The notes beneath the pieces were generated by a model, which saw only the letters and a program-made list of their open reading frames with translations, had not been told where the DNA came from and did no database searches. Positions 27,684 to 37,493 of a DNA stretch of 64,000 nucleotides are shown piece after piece. Every line of letters starts with the position of its first letter. The first letter of the stretch is position 1. The position numbers and the translations under genes were made by a program. Source of the DNA: CAVVYJ01 sp963752495 (GTDB lineage: Bacteria; Pseudomonadota; Gammaproteobacteria; Burkholderiales; Methylophilaceae); NCBI GenBank assembly GCA_963752495.1, contig CAVVYJ010000003.1, positions 62,001-126,000 of the forward strand. The letters run 5' to 3'.

Positions 27684-28557
27684 CTATCACCCTTACTTCC
27701 TGTTGCAACGCAATGCCTTGCTTCTCCAATACGGTTTCTTTCATATGACGTATGAGTAGCTCAATATCCAGCGCGGTTGCATCACCTACATTTACAATAA
27801 AATTAGCATGCTTAACCGACACCTGGGCGCCACCAATTTGGTAGCCTTTTAGGCCGCTTTCTTCAATTAAGCGCGCTGCAAAGTCACCCTGCGGATTTCT
27901 AAAAGTTGAACCTGCACTTGGCAAATTAAGGGGTTGGCTAGCTAGGCGTGTGGCCAGCAGTTCTTTAATTTTTCTGTTTGACTCTTGCGGGCTACCTGAA
28001 TTTAACTCAAACCATGCGCCTAAAAACCATTCATCTGGCATAGGCATTTCTACATGGCGATAGCTCGCGATAAATTCCGATTCATTTCTTACATGCGTGT
28101 TACCGCTGCGGTCGATAGTGAGCGCTTGATGCACAATGTTCCAGGTAACGTTGCCATAACAACCTGCGTTCATTGAGAGCGCGCCACCCACCGTGCCTGG
28201 GATACCCGCCATAAACTCAGCACCAGCTCTTGCATTACTTGCACAAAACCTAGCCAACTTACCGCAGGTCACCCCTGCTTCCGCGTAAATATATTTACCG
28301 TCCACTCTTATATCGCCAAGTGCCTGATGCATCACAATGACTGTGCCGCGCACGCCACCATCTCGAACCAGCAAATTGCTGCCCAAACCAATAAAATAAA
28401 TCGGTTCTGCGTGATCTAGTCCTTGTAAAAACGTAACTAAATCCTCCAAGTTTTGTGGGATGTATAGACGATCTGCGCGGCCACCAACGCGCCAGCTGGT
28501 GTAGCGCGCTAGCGGTTCATTTTTAAGTAATTTTGAAGATGTCTGTTCTGCAATCAT
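27670..28557 (-). CDS. murB: UDP-N-acetylenolpyruvoylglucosamine reductase
   Basis: FAD enzyme that completes UDP-MurNAc with NADPH. The 295-residue length is that of the shorter MurB type, unlike the longer E. coli protein. FAD-binding motifs YTSWRVGGRADRL, LGLGSNLLVRDGG-like IGLGSNLLVRDGG, and GIPGTVGGALSMNAGCYG are present, with the catalytic Ser in PSAGSTFRNP and Glu in RLIEESGLKGY. Start overlaps the murC stop by 4 bases. Confidence 0.95.
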   Translation of the reverse strand: MIAEQTSSKLLKNEPLARYTSWRVGGRADRLYIPQNLEDLVTFLQGLDHAEPIYFIGLGSNLLVRDGGVRGTVIVMHQALGDIRVDGKYIYAEAGVTCGKLARFCASNARAGAEFMAGIPGTVGGALSMNAGCYGNVTWNIVHQALTIDRSGNTHVRNESEFIASYRHVEMPMPDEWFLGAWFELNSGSPQESNRKIKELLATRLASQPLNLPSAGSTFRNPQGDFAARLIEESGLKGYQIGGAQVSVKHANFIVNVGDATALDIELLIRHMKETVLEKQGIALQQEVRVIGEYA

Positions 28558-29948
28558 TGCGCTAAATCTCTCGTTTTCTGAGCCACATGACCGATGCTGC
28601 CTGCACCCATCACAATCACCACATCATTTGCTTGAGCTACATTAAGGATAGCCTCAGGCAATATATCTGTCGTTTCCACAAAAATCGGCTCAACTTTATC
28701 TAATACACGGATTGCGCGAATCAATGTACGCGTATCGGCTGCTACGATTGGCGCCTCACCTGCGGAATACACCTCGGTTAATAACACTGCATCAGCACTG
28801 GAAAGCACGCGCACAAAATCTTCAAAACAATCTCGTGTGCGTGTGTAGCGATGTGGCTGAAACGCCATGACCAAGCGACGGTCTGGAAAAGCAGCACGTG
28901 CTGCTGCAATTACCGCCTGCATTTCAACGGGGTGATGACCATAGTCATCAATCAGCGTAAATGTCCCGCCACCTTTTGCCTTTACTTCACCATAACGCTC
29001 AAAGCGGCGGCCTACACCCTTAAACTCAGCTAGGGCTTTTATAATTGCGTTATCTGGCACATTGAGCTCGCTTGCGATTGCGATTGCTGCCAATGCATTA
29101 AGTACGTAGTGATTTCCAGGCAAGTTCAACGTCACTTCAAATGTAGTAGTGACGCCGTTGATACGCTCAACAGTGAAATGCATCTTGCCATTATCTGCCC
29201 GCACATTTGATGCTCGAATCCGCGCTTCTTCAGAAAAACCATAGGTCATCACTGGTTTGGTGACTTGCGGCAATATTGCGCGCACATTTGGATCATCCAC
29301 ACACACAACCGCCATTCCCCAGAATGGAAGCTGCTGCAAAAATTCCACAAACGCACTTTTGAGTTTTTCAAAACTGTGCTCATATGTATCCATGTGATCC
29401 TGGTCGATGTTAGTCACAACTGCTAAAATCGGACTCAAATGCAAGAACGATGCGTCAGACTCGTCCGCTTCTACCACAATATATTCGCCCGTGCCAAGAC
29501 GTGCATTGGCACTCGCAGATTCAAGCTTGCCACCAATCACAAAGGTTGGGTCCATACCCGCTTCCGCCAAAATACTGGCAATTAAACTCGTGGTTGTGGT
29601 TTTACCATGCGTACCTGCGACAGCAATACCTTGTCTAAAGCGCATTAGCTCAGCCAACATCAGCGCACGTGGCACTACCGGAATATTGTGTGCTCTCGCC
29701 GCCTTCACTTCCGGATTTTGTTCATTCACGGCAGACGACACCACCACCACATCTGCATTGCCCAGATTCCCTTCTGCATGCCCAAGATGTACTTTGGCGC
29801 CAAATTTTTCCAGTCGCTTTGTGGTCGCATTGCTTGCTAAATCCGACCCAGAAACTGCAAAATCCAAATTTAACAACACTTCAGCAATGCCACTCATACC
29901 AGCGCCGCCAATACCCACAAAGTGCACGTTTTTTACCTTATGTTTCAA
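28554..29948 (-). CDS. murC: UDP-N-acetylmuramate-L-alanine ligase
   Basis: First amino-acid-adding ligase of the muramyl peptide. The 464-residue protein shows the dinucleotide-like N-terminus FVGIGGAGMSGIAEVLL, the ATP loop AGTHGKTTTTSL near residue 113, and the central-domain motif DQDHMDTYE. The C-terminal FQPHRYTRT is also present. It overlaps the murG stop by 4 bases. Confidence 0.97.
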   Translation of the reverse strand: MKHKVKNVHFVGIGGAGMSGIAEVLLNLDFAVSGSDLASNATTKRLEKFGAKVHLGHAEGNLGNADVVVVSSAVNEQNPEVKAARAHNIPVVPRALMLAELMRFRQGIAVAGTHGKTTTTSLIASILAEAGMDPTFVIGGKLESASANARLGTGEYIVVEADESDASFLHLSPILAVVTNIDQDHMDTYEHSFEKLKSAFVEFLQQLPFWGMAVVCVDDPNVRAILPQVTKPVMTYGFSEEARIRASNVRADNGKMHFTVERINGVTTTFEVTLNLPGNHYVLNALAAIAIASELNVPDNAIIKALAEFKGVGRRFERYGEVKAKGGGTFTLIDDYGHHPVEMQAVIAAARAAFPDRRLVMAFQPHRYTRTRDCFEDFVRVLSSADAVLLTEVYSAGEAPIVAADTRTLIRAIRVLDKVEPIFVETTDILPEAILNVAQANDVVIVMGAGSIGHVAQKTRDLAQ

Positions 29949-31045
29949 AGGGCCACCTCCATGCAGATTTTTGCCACAGCTTCTGTAGCTTCTGGCTTAG
30001 CCAATGCCCGTGCTTTTATTGCCATTTGCAGACAGATTTCGCGTGTCAAATTACGCAAAACTTCACTGGCTTTTGCCACATTAAACTCAGTCTGTTGAAT
30101 TAGCAGAGAAGCGCCGTTATCACTCAAGTATTTGGCGTTATACGTTTGGTGGTCATCCACCGCATAAGGAAACGGCACCAGTACGCTCGCCACTCCCACG
30201 CACGCAAGCTCGGCGATGGTTAGTGCGCCTGCACGACAAATCACTACATCTGCCCATTCATACATTTCAGCCATATCTTTGATATAAGCACGCGCATCCG
30301 CTGCCACAGAAGCCGCATGATAATTGGCCCGCAGGGCATCAATATGCTTCTCTCCAGCCTGATGCACAATTTCTGGCCGGTCACGCTCTGCCAATGTCGC
30401 CAAAGCTTTTGGTATAACATCATTGAGCGCTGCCGCGCCAAGACTGCCGCCCACTACCAGCAATCGTAATTTGCCGGTACGATTCTTATAACGAGCTTCC
30501 GGCATTGGAGATTGTGTAATATCTCTGCGCACTGGGTTACCAACCAATTCCGCATTACCTTTAAATGCAGATGGAAATGCCGCCAATACCCTATTCGCAA
30601 TTAAACTCAATGTTTTATTAGTTAAGCCAGCAATAGAATTTTGCTCATGTATTACCAATGGCTTACCTAATAGTTTTGCCATTAGGCCACCTGGAAACGC
30701 TGCAAAACCACCCATACCCAACACTACATTTGGCTTGTGCGTTCTAATTGCTGAAATACTCTGCTTTAAAGCAACAAGCAACTTGAATGGCAATAGCAGC
30801 CAGCCCAGCAGGCCCTTTCCGCGTACACCACGCATCGTTATCATGGCTTTGTTATAGGCTTTACCTTCAATCAAACGATTCTCCATACCACCATCTGTAC
30901 AAAGCCAAACAATGCGCCACCCCAGCGCTTGCATATAGTCTGCAACAGCCATGGCAGGGTATACATGGCCACCCGTACCGCCTGCCATCACCATCAGCGT
31001 ACCTTTACTTTGATTTGTTACAGGAGATGACCACATCATGCTCAT
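29945..31045 (-). CDS. murG: Lipid II glycosyltransferase MurG
   Basis: Adds GlcNAc to lipid I on the inner face of the membrane. The 366-residue GT28 protein carries the first glycine loop MAGGTGGHVYPAMAVAD (about residues 20-36), the second loop VVGGSLGAAALND and the donor-site segment ICRAGALTIAELACVGVASVLVP-type region. An N-terminal extension of about 16 residues precedes the family start, so a start at an internal ATG (LMVMAGG) is possible. It overlaps ftsW by 4 bases. Confidence 0.95.
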   Translation of the reverse strand: MSMMWSSPVTNQSKGTLMVMAGGTGGHVYPAMAVADYMQALGWRIVWLCTDGGMENRLIEGKAYNKAMITMRGVRGKGLLGWLLLPFKLLVALKQSISAIRTHKPNVVLGMGGFAAFPGGLMAKLLGKPLVIHEQNSIAGLTNKTLSLIANRVLAAFPSAFKGNAELVGNPVRRDITQSPMPEARYKNRTGKLRLLVVGGSLGAAALNDVIPKALATLAERDRPEIVHQAGEKHIDALRANYHAASVAADARAYIKDMAEMYEWADVVICRAGALTIAELACVGVASVLVPFPYAVDDHQTYNAKYLSDNGASLLIQQTEFNVAKASEVLRNLTREICLQMAIKARALAKPEATEAVAKICMEVAL

Positions 31046-32208
31046 GCTGGTAACCCCTTCTGTAATCTACGATTCTCATAGTCAATTCTCAGCAAAATCG
31101 CCATCGCGATGCAATTTGCCAAAATGCCGCTACCGCCAAATGAAAGTAGCGGTAGGGTAAGGCCTTTGGTAGGTAACATGCCCATGTTTACCCCTATATT
31201 GATAATTGCCTGCGCGCCAATCCACACGGCTAAACCCTGCGCAAGCAATGCAGCAAAATAGCGCTCGTTCGCAACAGCTTCTTTACCTATTCCAAATGCA
31301 CGTATAACAACCCAAACAAACAAGCCAAGCACTGTAAATACACCCACGAAGCCAAGCTCTTCTGCAATCACCGCCAGCAAAAAGTCTGTGTGTGCCTCCG
31401 GCAAATAAAGCAACTTCTCTACGCTTGCCCCAAGGCCTACGCCAAACCATTCGCCACGCCCAAAAGCAATCAAAGCGTGCGATAACTGATAACCTTTTCC
31501 GAACGGGTCTGCCCATGGATCCATAAACCCGATAACGCGTTGCAAACGATATGGCGAGCTGATGATTAGCACGTAAATAGCCACTGGTAGCAAAGCAAGT
31601 AGGCCTGCAAAAATTTTGGCATTGATACCACCCAGCCAAAGTATAGAAATCGAAATTGCGGCAATTACCGCAAATGCGCCAAAGTCCGGCTCACGTAGCA
31701 GCAAAAAGCCCACCAGCACCATCACCGCAACCATCGGCAAGAAACCGCGCACGATGCTATCCATTTGTGAGGATTTGCGAACTGCATAATCTGCCACATA
31801 CATGGCGGCAAAAAGTTTCATCAACTCGGATGGCTGTAAATTAAATATAAACAGAGATAGCCAGCGCTGGCTGCCATTCACATTGCGTCCTACACCTGGA
31901 ATAAGCACCAATATCAATAGTGCGATTCCCAATAAAAACAGATAAGGTGCGATTTTTTGCCAGACAATTACTGGTACCTGAAACACGACAAATGCAACAG
32001 AAAGACCAATCGCGATGAAAATACCTTGGCGAATCAAATAATAAGTACTTTGATGACCAACCGCTTTATCTGCTTCAGCAATCGCGATGGAAGCCGAATA
32101 CACCATGACAAGCCCTAATCCCAACAAAATAAGCGTTGCCCAAAGCAATAGCTGGTCATAACTGGGTGCGTTCATACGTTCGCGCGACTGTATCACTGGA
32201 CTTAGCAT
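31042..32208 (-). CDS. ftsW: Peptidoglycan glycosyltransferase FtsW
   Basis: SEDS-family septal glycan polymerase that works with FtsI. The 388-residue protein has ten membrane segments. It carries SEDS signatures near VNGSQRWL, YQLSHALIAFGRGEWFGVGLG and the C-terminal PTKGLTLPLLSFGGSGILAN. The probable start is the ATG giving MNAPSYDQLLLW (12 residues in), though the longer start overlaps murD in the usual way. Part of the unbroken murD-ftsW-murG-murC series. Confidence 0.95.
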   Translation of the reverse strand: MLSPVIQSRERMNAPSYDQLLLWATLILLGLGLVMVYSASIAIAEADKAVGHQSTYYLIRQGIFIAIGLSVAFVVFQVPVIVWQKIAPYLFLLGIALLILVLIPGVGRNVNGSQRWLSLFIFNLQPSELMKLFAAMYVADYAVRKSSQMDSIVRGFLPMVAVMVLVGFLLLREPDFGAFAVIAAISISILWLGGINAKIFAGLLALLPVAIYVLIISSPYRLQRVIGFMDPWADPFGKGYQLSHALIAFGRGEWFGVGLGASVEKLLYLPEAHTDFLLAVIAEELGFVGVFTVLGLFVWVVIRAFGIGKEAVANERYFAALLAQGLAVWIGAQAIINIGVNMGMLPTKGLTLPLLSFGGSGILANCIAMAILLRIDYENRRLQKGLPA

Positions 32209-33581
32209 GCAGCCACCCTAGCCATTTCCAACGCTTTTACAGCGGCTACAAAAACCTCTGCACGATGCACATAGTTTTTATACATATCAAAACTAGCGCA
32301 AGCAGGTGAGAGAAGCACAGCATCGTCTGCTTTCGCCACACGCTGAGCAATTGCAACCGCCTCTTTCATATCTACCGCCCGATAGATTGGTACATTCGTC
32401 TCTAGCAGCGCACTTTCTATAAGCGGTGCATCACGTCCAATCAGCACCACTGCGCGAGCATTTTCTCTAACCGGTGCTTTCAAAGGTTCAAAGTCCTGCC
32501 CCTTGCCATCACCTCCCGCTATCAGCACCACCTTCTGCGGTAGCCCTGAAATGGCTGCACAAGTCGCTCCAACATTCGTACCTTTAGAATCATCGTAATA
32601 ATCCACATCCTCAATATTGGCGACCCATTCAACGCGATGAGGCAGCCCCTTAAAGTTGTAAAGGGCACTTAATAATGGCGCATATTCCAAGCCAATAGCC
32701 CGACAAAGCGCAATGGCAGCTAGCGCGTTAGCTGCATTGTGTGCCCCTTTGATGGGCAGATCTGCAACGTTAAAGAGTTTTCGTGCGCCTTCTAATGCCC
32801 ATGTTTTTGATTCTTCATTTTTAATCCCAAAGCCAACTTCATCTTCGCTTAACCCAAACGTGGTCACTTCCAATTGAGGGCGCGCCATAATCATGCTCCA
32901 AGCGTCATCACGATTAAGCACTTGATGCTTGGCATTATAAAAAATACGTGCTTTAGCCGCCGCATAGCTCGTCAAATTGGCATATCTGTCCATGTGATCT
33001 TCGGTCAGGTTCAGCATGGTTGCTGCATCTACAGCAAGACTAGATGTTGTTTCAAGCTGAAAACTGGAGAGCTCGAGTACATAAACATCTGGCGTTTCGC
33101 CATTCAATTCATTTTGGCTAAGTGCATCCAACACTGGCAATCCTATGTTGCCAGCAACTATTGTTTGTAGGCCTGCAGCTTTGCACATTTCACCCACCAA
33201 AGTCGTTACTGTCGTTTTGCCATTGGCGCCAGTAATGGCGATGACTTTTGCATTCGGATCTCGATATTGTGCGAACAATTCCACATCACCTACTACTGGC
33301 ACACCAACCTGTATGGCTGCCCGCACGGCAGGTTCATTAAGTGCAACACCAGGGCTAATAACGATTAATTCAGCTTTTAGCAATTCAGCTTTGTCAAAAC
33401 TCCCTAAGTGAATTGTGATATCCGGCATTTCCGCTTTCAGCACATCCAGACCCGGGGGCGTTTCACGGCTATCTGCAACACTCAGCACAGCGCCTTGCTT
33501 GAAAAGCCAGCGCAGCGCCGAAAGCCCTGTTTCACCAAGACCCAACACGGATACACGTTTGTTTTTAAGCGCTATTTTCAT
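32202..33581 (-). CDS. murD: UDP-N-acetylmuramoylalanine-D-glutamate ligase
   Basis: Second muramyl ligase, adding D-glutamate. I chose ATG at 33581 (459 residues), because it overlaps the mraY stop as ATGA and puts the motif VSVLGLGETGLSALRWL near the N-terminus; 28 upstream residues in the same frame lie inside mraY. The ATP loop ITGANGKTTVTTL, NLTEDHMDRY and YDDSKGTNVGA are intact. Confidence 0.96.
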   Translation of the reverse strand: MKIALKNKRVSVLGLGETGLSALRWLFKQGAVLSVADSRETPPGLDVLKAEMPDITIHLGSFDKAELLKAELIVISPGVALNEPAVRAAIQVGVPVVGDVELFAQYRDPNAKVIAITGANGKTTVTTLVGEMCKAAGLQTIVAGNIGLPVLDALSQNELNGETPDVYVLELSSFQLETTSSLAVDAATMLNLTEDHMDRYANLTSYAAAKARIFYNAKHQVLNRDDAWSMIMARPQLEVTTFGLSEDEVGFGIKNEESKTWALEGARKLFNVADLPIKGAHNAANALAAIALCRAIGLEYAPLLSALYNFKGLPHRVEWVANIEDVDYYDDSKGTNVGATCAAISGLPQKVVLIAGGDGKGQDFEPLKAPVRENARAVVLIGRDAPLIESALLETNVPIYRAVDMKEAVAIAQRVAKADDAVLLSPACASFDMYKNYVHRAEVFVAAVKALEMARVAAC

Positions 33582-34681
33582 CTCAACTTCAATGTAGAAA
33601 GGCCAACCAGCACCAGCATCATCGTAATAATCCAAAACCGCACGACAACTTGCGTTTCTTTCCAACCTTTTTGCTCATAATGGTGATGCAATGGCGCCAT
33701 CAGAAAAATACGTTTGCCAGTGCCCGTTTTCAATTTGGTATATTTGAAATACATCACTTGAAGCGCTACGGAAAATGTCTCCACCACAAACACGCCCCCC
33801 ATAATGAACAGTACGATCTCTTGCCGTACAATCACAGCAACCACACCTAACGCACCTCCGAGCGCCAGCGCGCCCACATCGCCCATAAACACCTCGGCCG
33901 GATAGGCGTTAAACCATAGGAAGCCCAGCCCTGCGCCTGCCATTGCTGCACAGAACACCATTAGTTCTCCTGCCCCTGCAACATAAGGGACACCAAGATA
34001 TTTTGAAAAGTACAAATGCCCAGCTACATAAGCAAATATTGCCAGTGCGCTACCCACCATGACTGTTGGCATAATCGCCAAACCATCTAAGCCATCCGTT
34101 AGATTTACAGCGTTACTACTACCAACAATCACCAGATAAGTGAGCACGATAAATCCAACCATACCCAGCGGAAGCGCAAGGTGCTTAAAGAACGGAAAAA
34201 TAAGTGTTGTTTCCACCGGGGAGGTCGCAGATTTAAATAAGAATATCGCCACGCCAAAACCAATCAGGCTTTGCCAAAAATATTTGGCTTTCGCCGACAA
34301 GCCCTTAGGATTGCGATGCACCACTTTACGGTAATCATCTACCCAACCAATGGCGCCAAAACCTAAGGTTGTGACCAGCACCACCCATATATATTTATTG
34401 TGCAAATCTCCCCACAATAAAGTCGCTATGGCAATTGCTACCAATATCAGCGCGCCACCCATAGTTGGTGTACCCGCCTTAATGAGGTGTGTTTGTGGTC
34501 CATCATCACGCACAGCCTGACCGACTTTATATTCGGTCAATTTTTTAATCATGCGCGGGCCAACCACAAATGAAATCGTCAGCGCGGTGAGCGTTGCCAT
34601 CACCGCACGCAATGTAATGTAGTTAAACACATTAAAACCACGAATATCGTGTGCTAAATAGCGTGCCAGCTCGAGTAACAT
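33578..34681 (-). CDS. mraY: Phospho-MurNAc-pentapeptide translocase
   Basis: Integral membrane enzyme that forms lipid I from UDP-MurNAc-pentapeptide and undecaprenyl phosphate. The 367-residue protein has ten membrane helices and the catalytic aspartate motifs GWVDDYRKV and AVNLTDGLDGLAI. The C-terminal LHHHYEQKGW segment is also there. It abuts murF (stop at 34681-34683 overlaps the mraY start) and overlaps murD. Confidence 0.97.
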   Translation of the reverse strand: MLLELARYLAHDIRGFNVFNYITLRAVMATLTALTISFVVGPRMIKKLTEYKVGQAVRDDGPQTHLIKAGTPTMGGALILVAIAIATLLWGDLHNKYIWVVLVTTLGFGAIGWVDDYRKVVHRNPKGLSAKAKYFWQSLIGFGVAIFLFKSATSPVETTLIFPFFKHLALPLGMVGFIVLTYLVIVGSSNAVNLTDGLDGLAIMPTVMVGSALAIFAYVAGHLYFSKYLGVPYVAGAGELMVFCAAMAGAGLGFLWFNAYPAEVFMGDVGALALGGALGVVAVIVRQEIVLFIMGGVFVVETFSVALQVMYFKYTKLKTGTGKRIFLMAPLHHHYEQKGWKETQVVVRFWIITMMLVLVGLSTLKLR

Positions 34682-36063
34682 CAGTGCGCCTCCATGACTA
34701 ATTTTTCTTTTACGATCGCATTCACAACACGCTCCATCTTCATAAAGCGCGAACCCTTTACCAACACAATCACACCGTTTTTCATGTGTTCTCGAAGCGC
34801 TTCCAGCAAACCTTCCAGCGTGTCAAAATGTTGCGCATTCCCATCCAGCCCTTGACCGAACTCATCACTCGCTAAGCGGCTTATCTCGCCAAAACTAAAA
34901 AATTGCTGAATGCCTTTTTCTTTTGCATAAGCCCCAATTTCTCTATGCATCTGCTGAGCATCTTTACCCAATTCGGCCATATCACCCATCACAAAGAGAC
35001 GCGTGTTTTTCTGACTGGAAAGAACATCAATAGCCGCTTTCATAGAATCAGGGTTGGCGTTATAGGTGTCATCAATCACGGCAGCGCCATTGATTCCTTC
35101 AAACCAATTGAGACGTCCTTTTACCGAACTAAACTGCGCTAAACCTTTTGCAATATCTGCGGCCGAAATCCCCAAGGCTACCGAGACAGCACTTGCTGCA
35201 AGCGCATTTTGAATATTGTGAAGGCCCAGCACATGCAATTTAAATTGCGCTTCTCCATTGGGTGTCTTTAAATTTATTTTTGAACAATCGCCCTGGAGCT
35301 GATAGGTTGCCGAAACATCAGCCTGATTTCTCAAACCAAATGTAACGACTTTTCTCGTTTTATTGAGCGACCTCCAATAATCAGCAAAATCATCATCCGC
35401 ATTGATTACTGCAATGCCTTCATCTGCGAGTCCTTCAAATATTTCGCCTTTTGCACGCGCAATTGCCTCGCGAGAGCCTAATTCTCCAATATGCGCAGTA
35501 CCCGCGTTATTTACCAGAGCCACCATCGGCCTTGCCAACTTAGTTAAATATCGAATTTCACCTTCGTGATTCATACCCATTTCAATCACTGCATGTGTAT
35601 GATTTTTATTCATATTAAGCAGGGTAAGTGGCATGCCGATATCATTATTTAGATTGCCGCGTGTAGCCAAGACTTTGCCATTTGCAGCATTGATAATGGC
35701 TGTAATCATTTCTTTCACAGTCGTTTTGCCACTACTTCCCGTTACCGCGACCAAAGGTAAATCGAATTTTTTACGCCAGTAATGTGCGAGATCACCTAGA
35801 GCGAGGCGCGTATCTTCTACCAGAATAGCGGGGGTGGCTTCCGTGTTGTTTTTTGTGACGATAGCTGCAGCTGCGCCTCGCTTGATTGCCTCCATGGCAA
35901 AAGCGTTTCCATCAAAACTCTCACCTTTAATGCCAACAAAAAGCTGTCCTTTTACAATACTGCGGCTGTCGGTACCTACGCTGCGTATTTTCGTATCATG
36001 TCCACGCATGATTGTATTCATCGTCGCATTCAGCGCACTTGCTACTTCAGAAAGCATCATCAT
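34681..36063 (-). CDS. murF: UDP-MurNAc-tripeptide-D-Ala-D-Ala ligase
   Basis: Last cytoplasmic muramyl ligase, adding D-Ala-D-Ala. The 460-residue protein shows the ATP loop VTGSSGKTTVKEM near residue 110, the MGMNHEGEIRYL motif typical of MurF and the C-terminal DDTYNANPDSM. Its start overlaps murE by 4 bases. The D-Ala-D-Ala substrate is supplied by ddlB in the same cluster. Confidence 0.97.
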   Translation of the reverse strand: MMMLSEVASALNATMNTIMRGHDTKIRSVGTDSRSIVKGQLFVGIKGESFDGNAFAMEAIKRGAAAAIVTKNNTEATPAILVEDTRLALGDLAHYWRKKFDLPLVAVTGSSGKTTVKEMITAIINAANGKVLATRGNLNNDIGMPLTLLNMNKNHTHAVIEMGMNHEGEIRYLTKLARPMVALVNNAGTAHIGELGSREAIARAKGEIFEGLADEGIAVINADDDFADYWRSLNKTRKVVTFGLRNQADVSATYQLQGDCSKINLKTPNGEAQFKLHVLGLHNIQNALAASAVSVALGISAADIAKGLAQFSSVKGRLNWFEGINGAAVIDDTYNANPDSMKAAIDVLSSQKNTRLFVMGDMAELGKDAQQMHREIGAYAKEKGIQQFFSFGEISRLASDEFGQGLDGNAQHFDTLEGLLEALREHMKNGVIVLVKGSRFMKMERVVNAIVKEKLVMEAH

Positions 36064-37493
36064 AGAACTGCCCCCTCATAGCGTTTGAGCGCCTTTTGTG
36101 CTTGGTCGAAATCACTAAAATAGTGTTTTTCTCCCGCAATTTCCTGATAGTACTCATGTCCCTTACCGGCAATCAGCACCGTGTCGCCTGGCTTTGCGCT
36201 TGATATGGCAATACTGATGGCTTTTGCTCGATCTTCCTCTACTGCATATTTGCCATGCATCTCCTCCAGAATGGCCTGAATAATTTTTTCTGGCTCCTCA
36301 TCACGCGGATTGTCCGAAGTGACAACAACTGCATCAGCAATTTCACTCGCCACTTTACCCATCAACGGACGCTTGCCCGCATCACGATTTCCACCACAAC
36401 CGAACACGCATATCAATTTTTCTTGAGTTTGTTCTTTTAATGCTTGCAACACCTTTTCTAGCGCATCAGGTGTGTGTGCATAATCCACGACGACCAGTGG
36501 CAATTTGCCTCCACCAAGTTTTTGCATGCGCCCATTAACTGATTGAATATGGGAAATCGCCTCAATCGCATCGGCCAAACTCACGTTTGATACCAACAAG
36601 GTTGCGAGCACAGCAAGCACGTTATAGACGTTAAATCGACCCAGCAGATTTGCGCTTACATCCGCTTGCCCGTAGGGAGTTGTCACAAAAAAACTAAAAC
36701 TGCTGTGCTCGAAATGAATTTTTGAAGCCCTAACATCACCGGCATCAACGCCATAAGTCATGGTTGGCACACCTAGGGCGCCTAAATCTTTGGCGATTTC
36801 TTTGCCAAACTCATCGTCAACGTTTAACACTGCCAGTTTCAAATCGCTGGACACAAACAAACGTTTTTTTGCCGCAGCGTAATTCTCAAAACTACCGTGA
36901 TAATCCAGATGGTCACGTGTAAGGTTACTGAGCACGGCCACATCAAAATGCACGCCATTTACACGTCCCTGATCAAGCGCATGTGAAGACACTTCCATTG
37001 CAACGGCTTCTACCTCCTCTTTCACGTAACTAGCTAACAACTCTTGCAGCACAACCGCGTCTGGCGTGGTGTTTTGGGTAGATTCAAGCTGATTTGGCAG
37101 GCCGTTACCCAGCGTACCTATCACAGCTGTTTTACGCTCAAGAAAATTAAAACATTGGCTGAGCCACTGCGTTATTGAAGTTTTTCCGTTAGTGCCAGTT
37201 ACCCCAATCATCCATAACTTTTCTGACGGCTTTTTGTAAAACTGATCCGCAATTCTGCCTGCTTGCTTACGCAAATTTTTAATCGGGGTGTTTTCTACTT
37301 TCCAATTAGGCTTCCAAGAGAAATCTTTTGGATCCCATAGCACAGCCACAGCGCCATTTTTAATTGCCTCTGCAATATAATTGCGGCCATCCGTTTTATC
37401 TCCTGGATAAGCTATAAACAAGCTTCCAGCTTTCACCTGACGGCTATCAGAGGTAATGTTTTTAACAGTGGTGTTGATCACGTAGCGCGTCAT
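36060..37493 (-). CDS. murE: UDP-MurNAc-dipeptide-meso-diaminopimelate ligase
   Basis: Third muramyl ligase. The 477-residue protein has the ATP loop IGVTGTNGKTSITQW near residue 110, NLTRDHLDYHG, and the C-terminal specificity motif TSDNPRDEEP. That motif (DNPR) marks meso-diaminopimelate rather than lysine as the added residue, as expected for a Gram-negative wall. The start overlaps the ftsI stop by 4 bases. Confidence 0.96.
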   Translation of the reverse strand: MTRYVINTTVKNITSDSRQVKAGSLFIAYPGDKTDGRNYIAEAIKNGAVAVLWDPKDFSWKPNWKVENTPIKNLRKQAGRIADQFYKKPSEKLWMIGVTGTNGKTSITQWLSQCFNFLERKTAVIGTLGNGLPNQLESTQNTTPDAVVLQELLASYVKEEVEAVAMEVSSHALDQGRVNGVHFDVAVLSNLTRDHLDYHGSFENYAAAKKRLFVSSDLKLAVLNVDDEFGKEIAKDLGALGVPTMTYGVDAGDVRASKIHFEHSSFSFFVTTPYGQADVSANLLGRFNVYNVLAVLATLLVSNVSLADAIEAISHIQSVNGRMQKLGGGKLPLVVVDYAHTPDALEKVLQALKEQTQEKLICVFGCGGNRDAGKRPLMGKVASEIADAVVVTSDNPRDEEPEKIIQAILEEMHGKYAVEEDRAKAISIAISSAKPGDTVLIAGKGHEYYQEIAGEKHYFSDFDQAQKALKRYEGAVL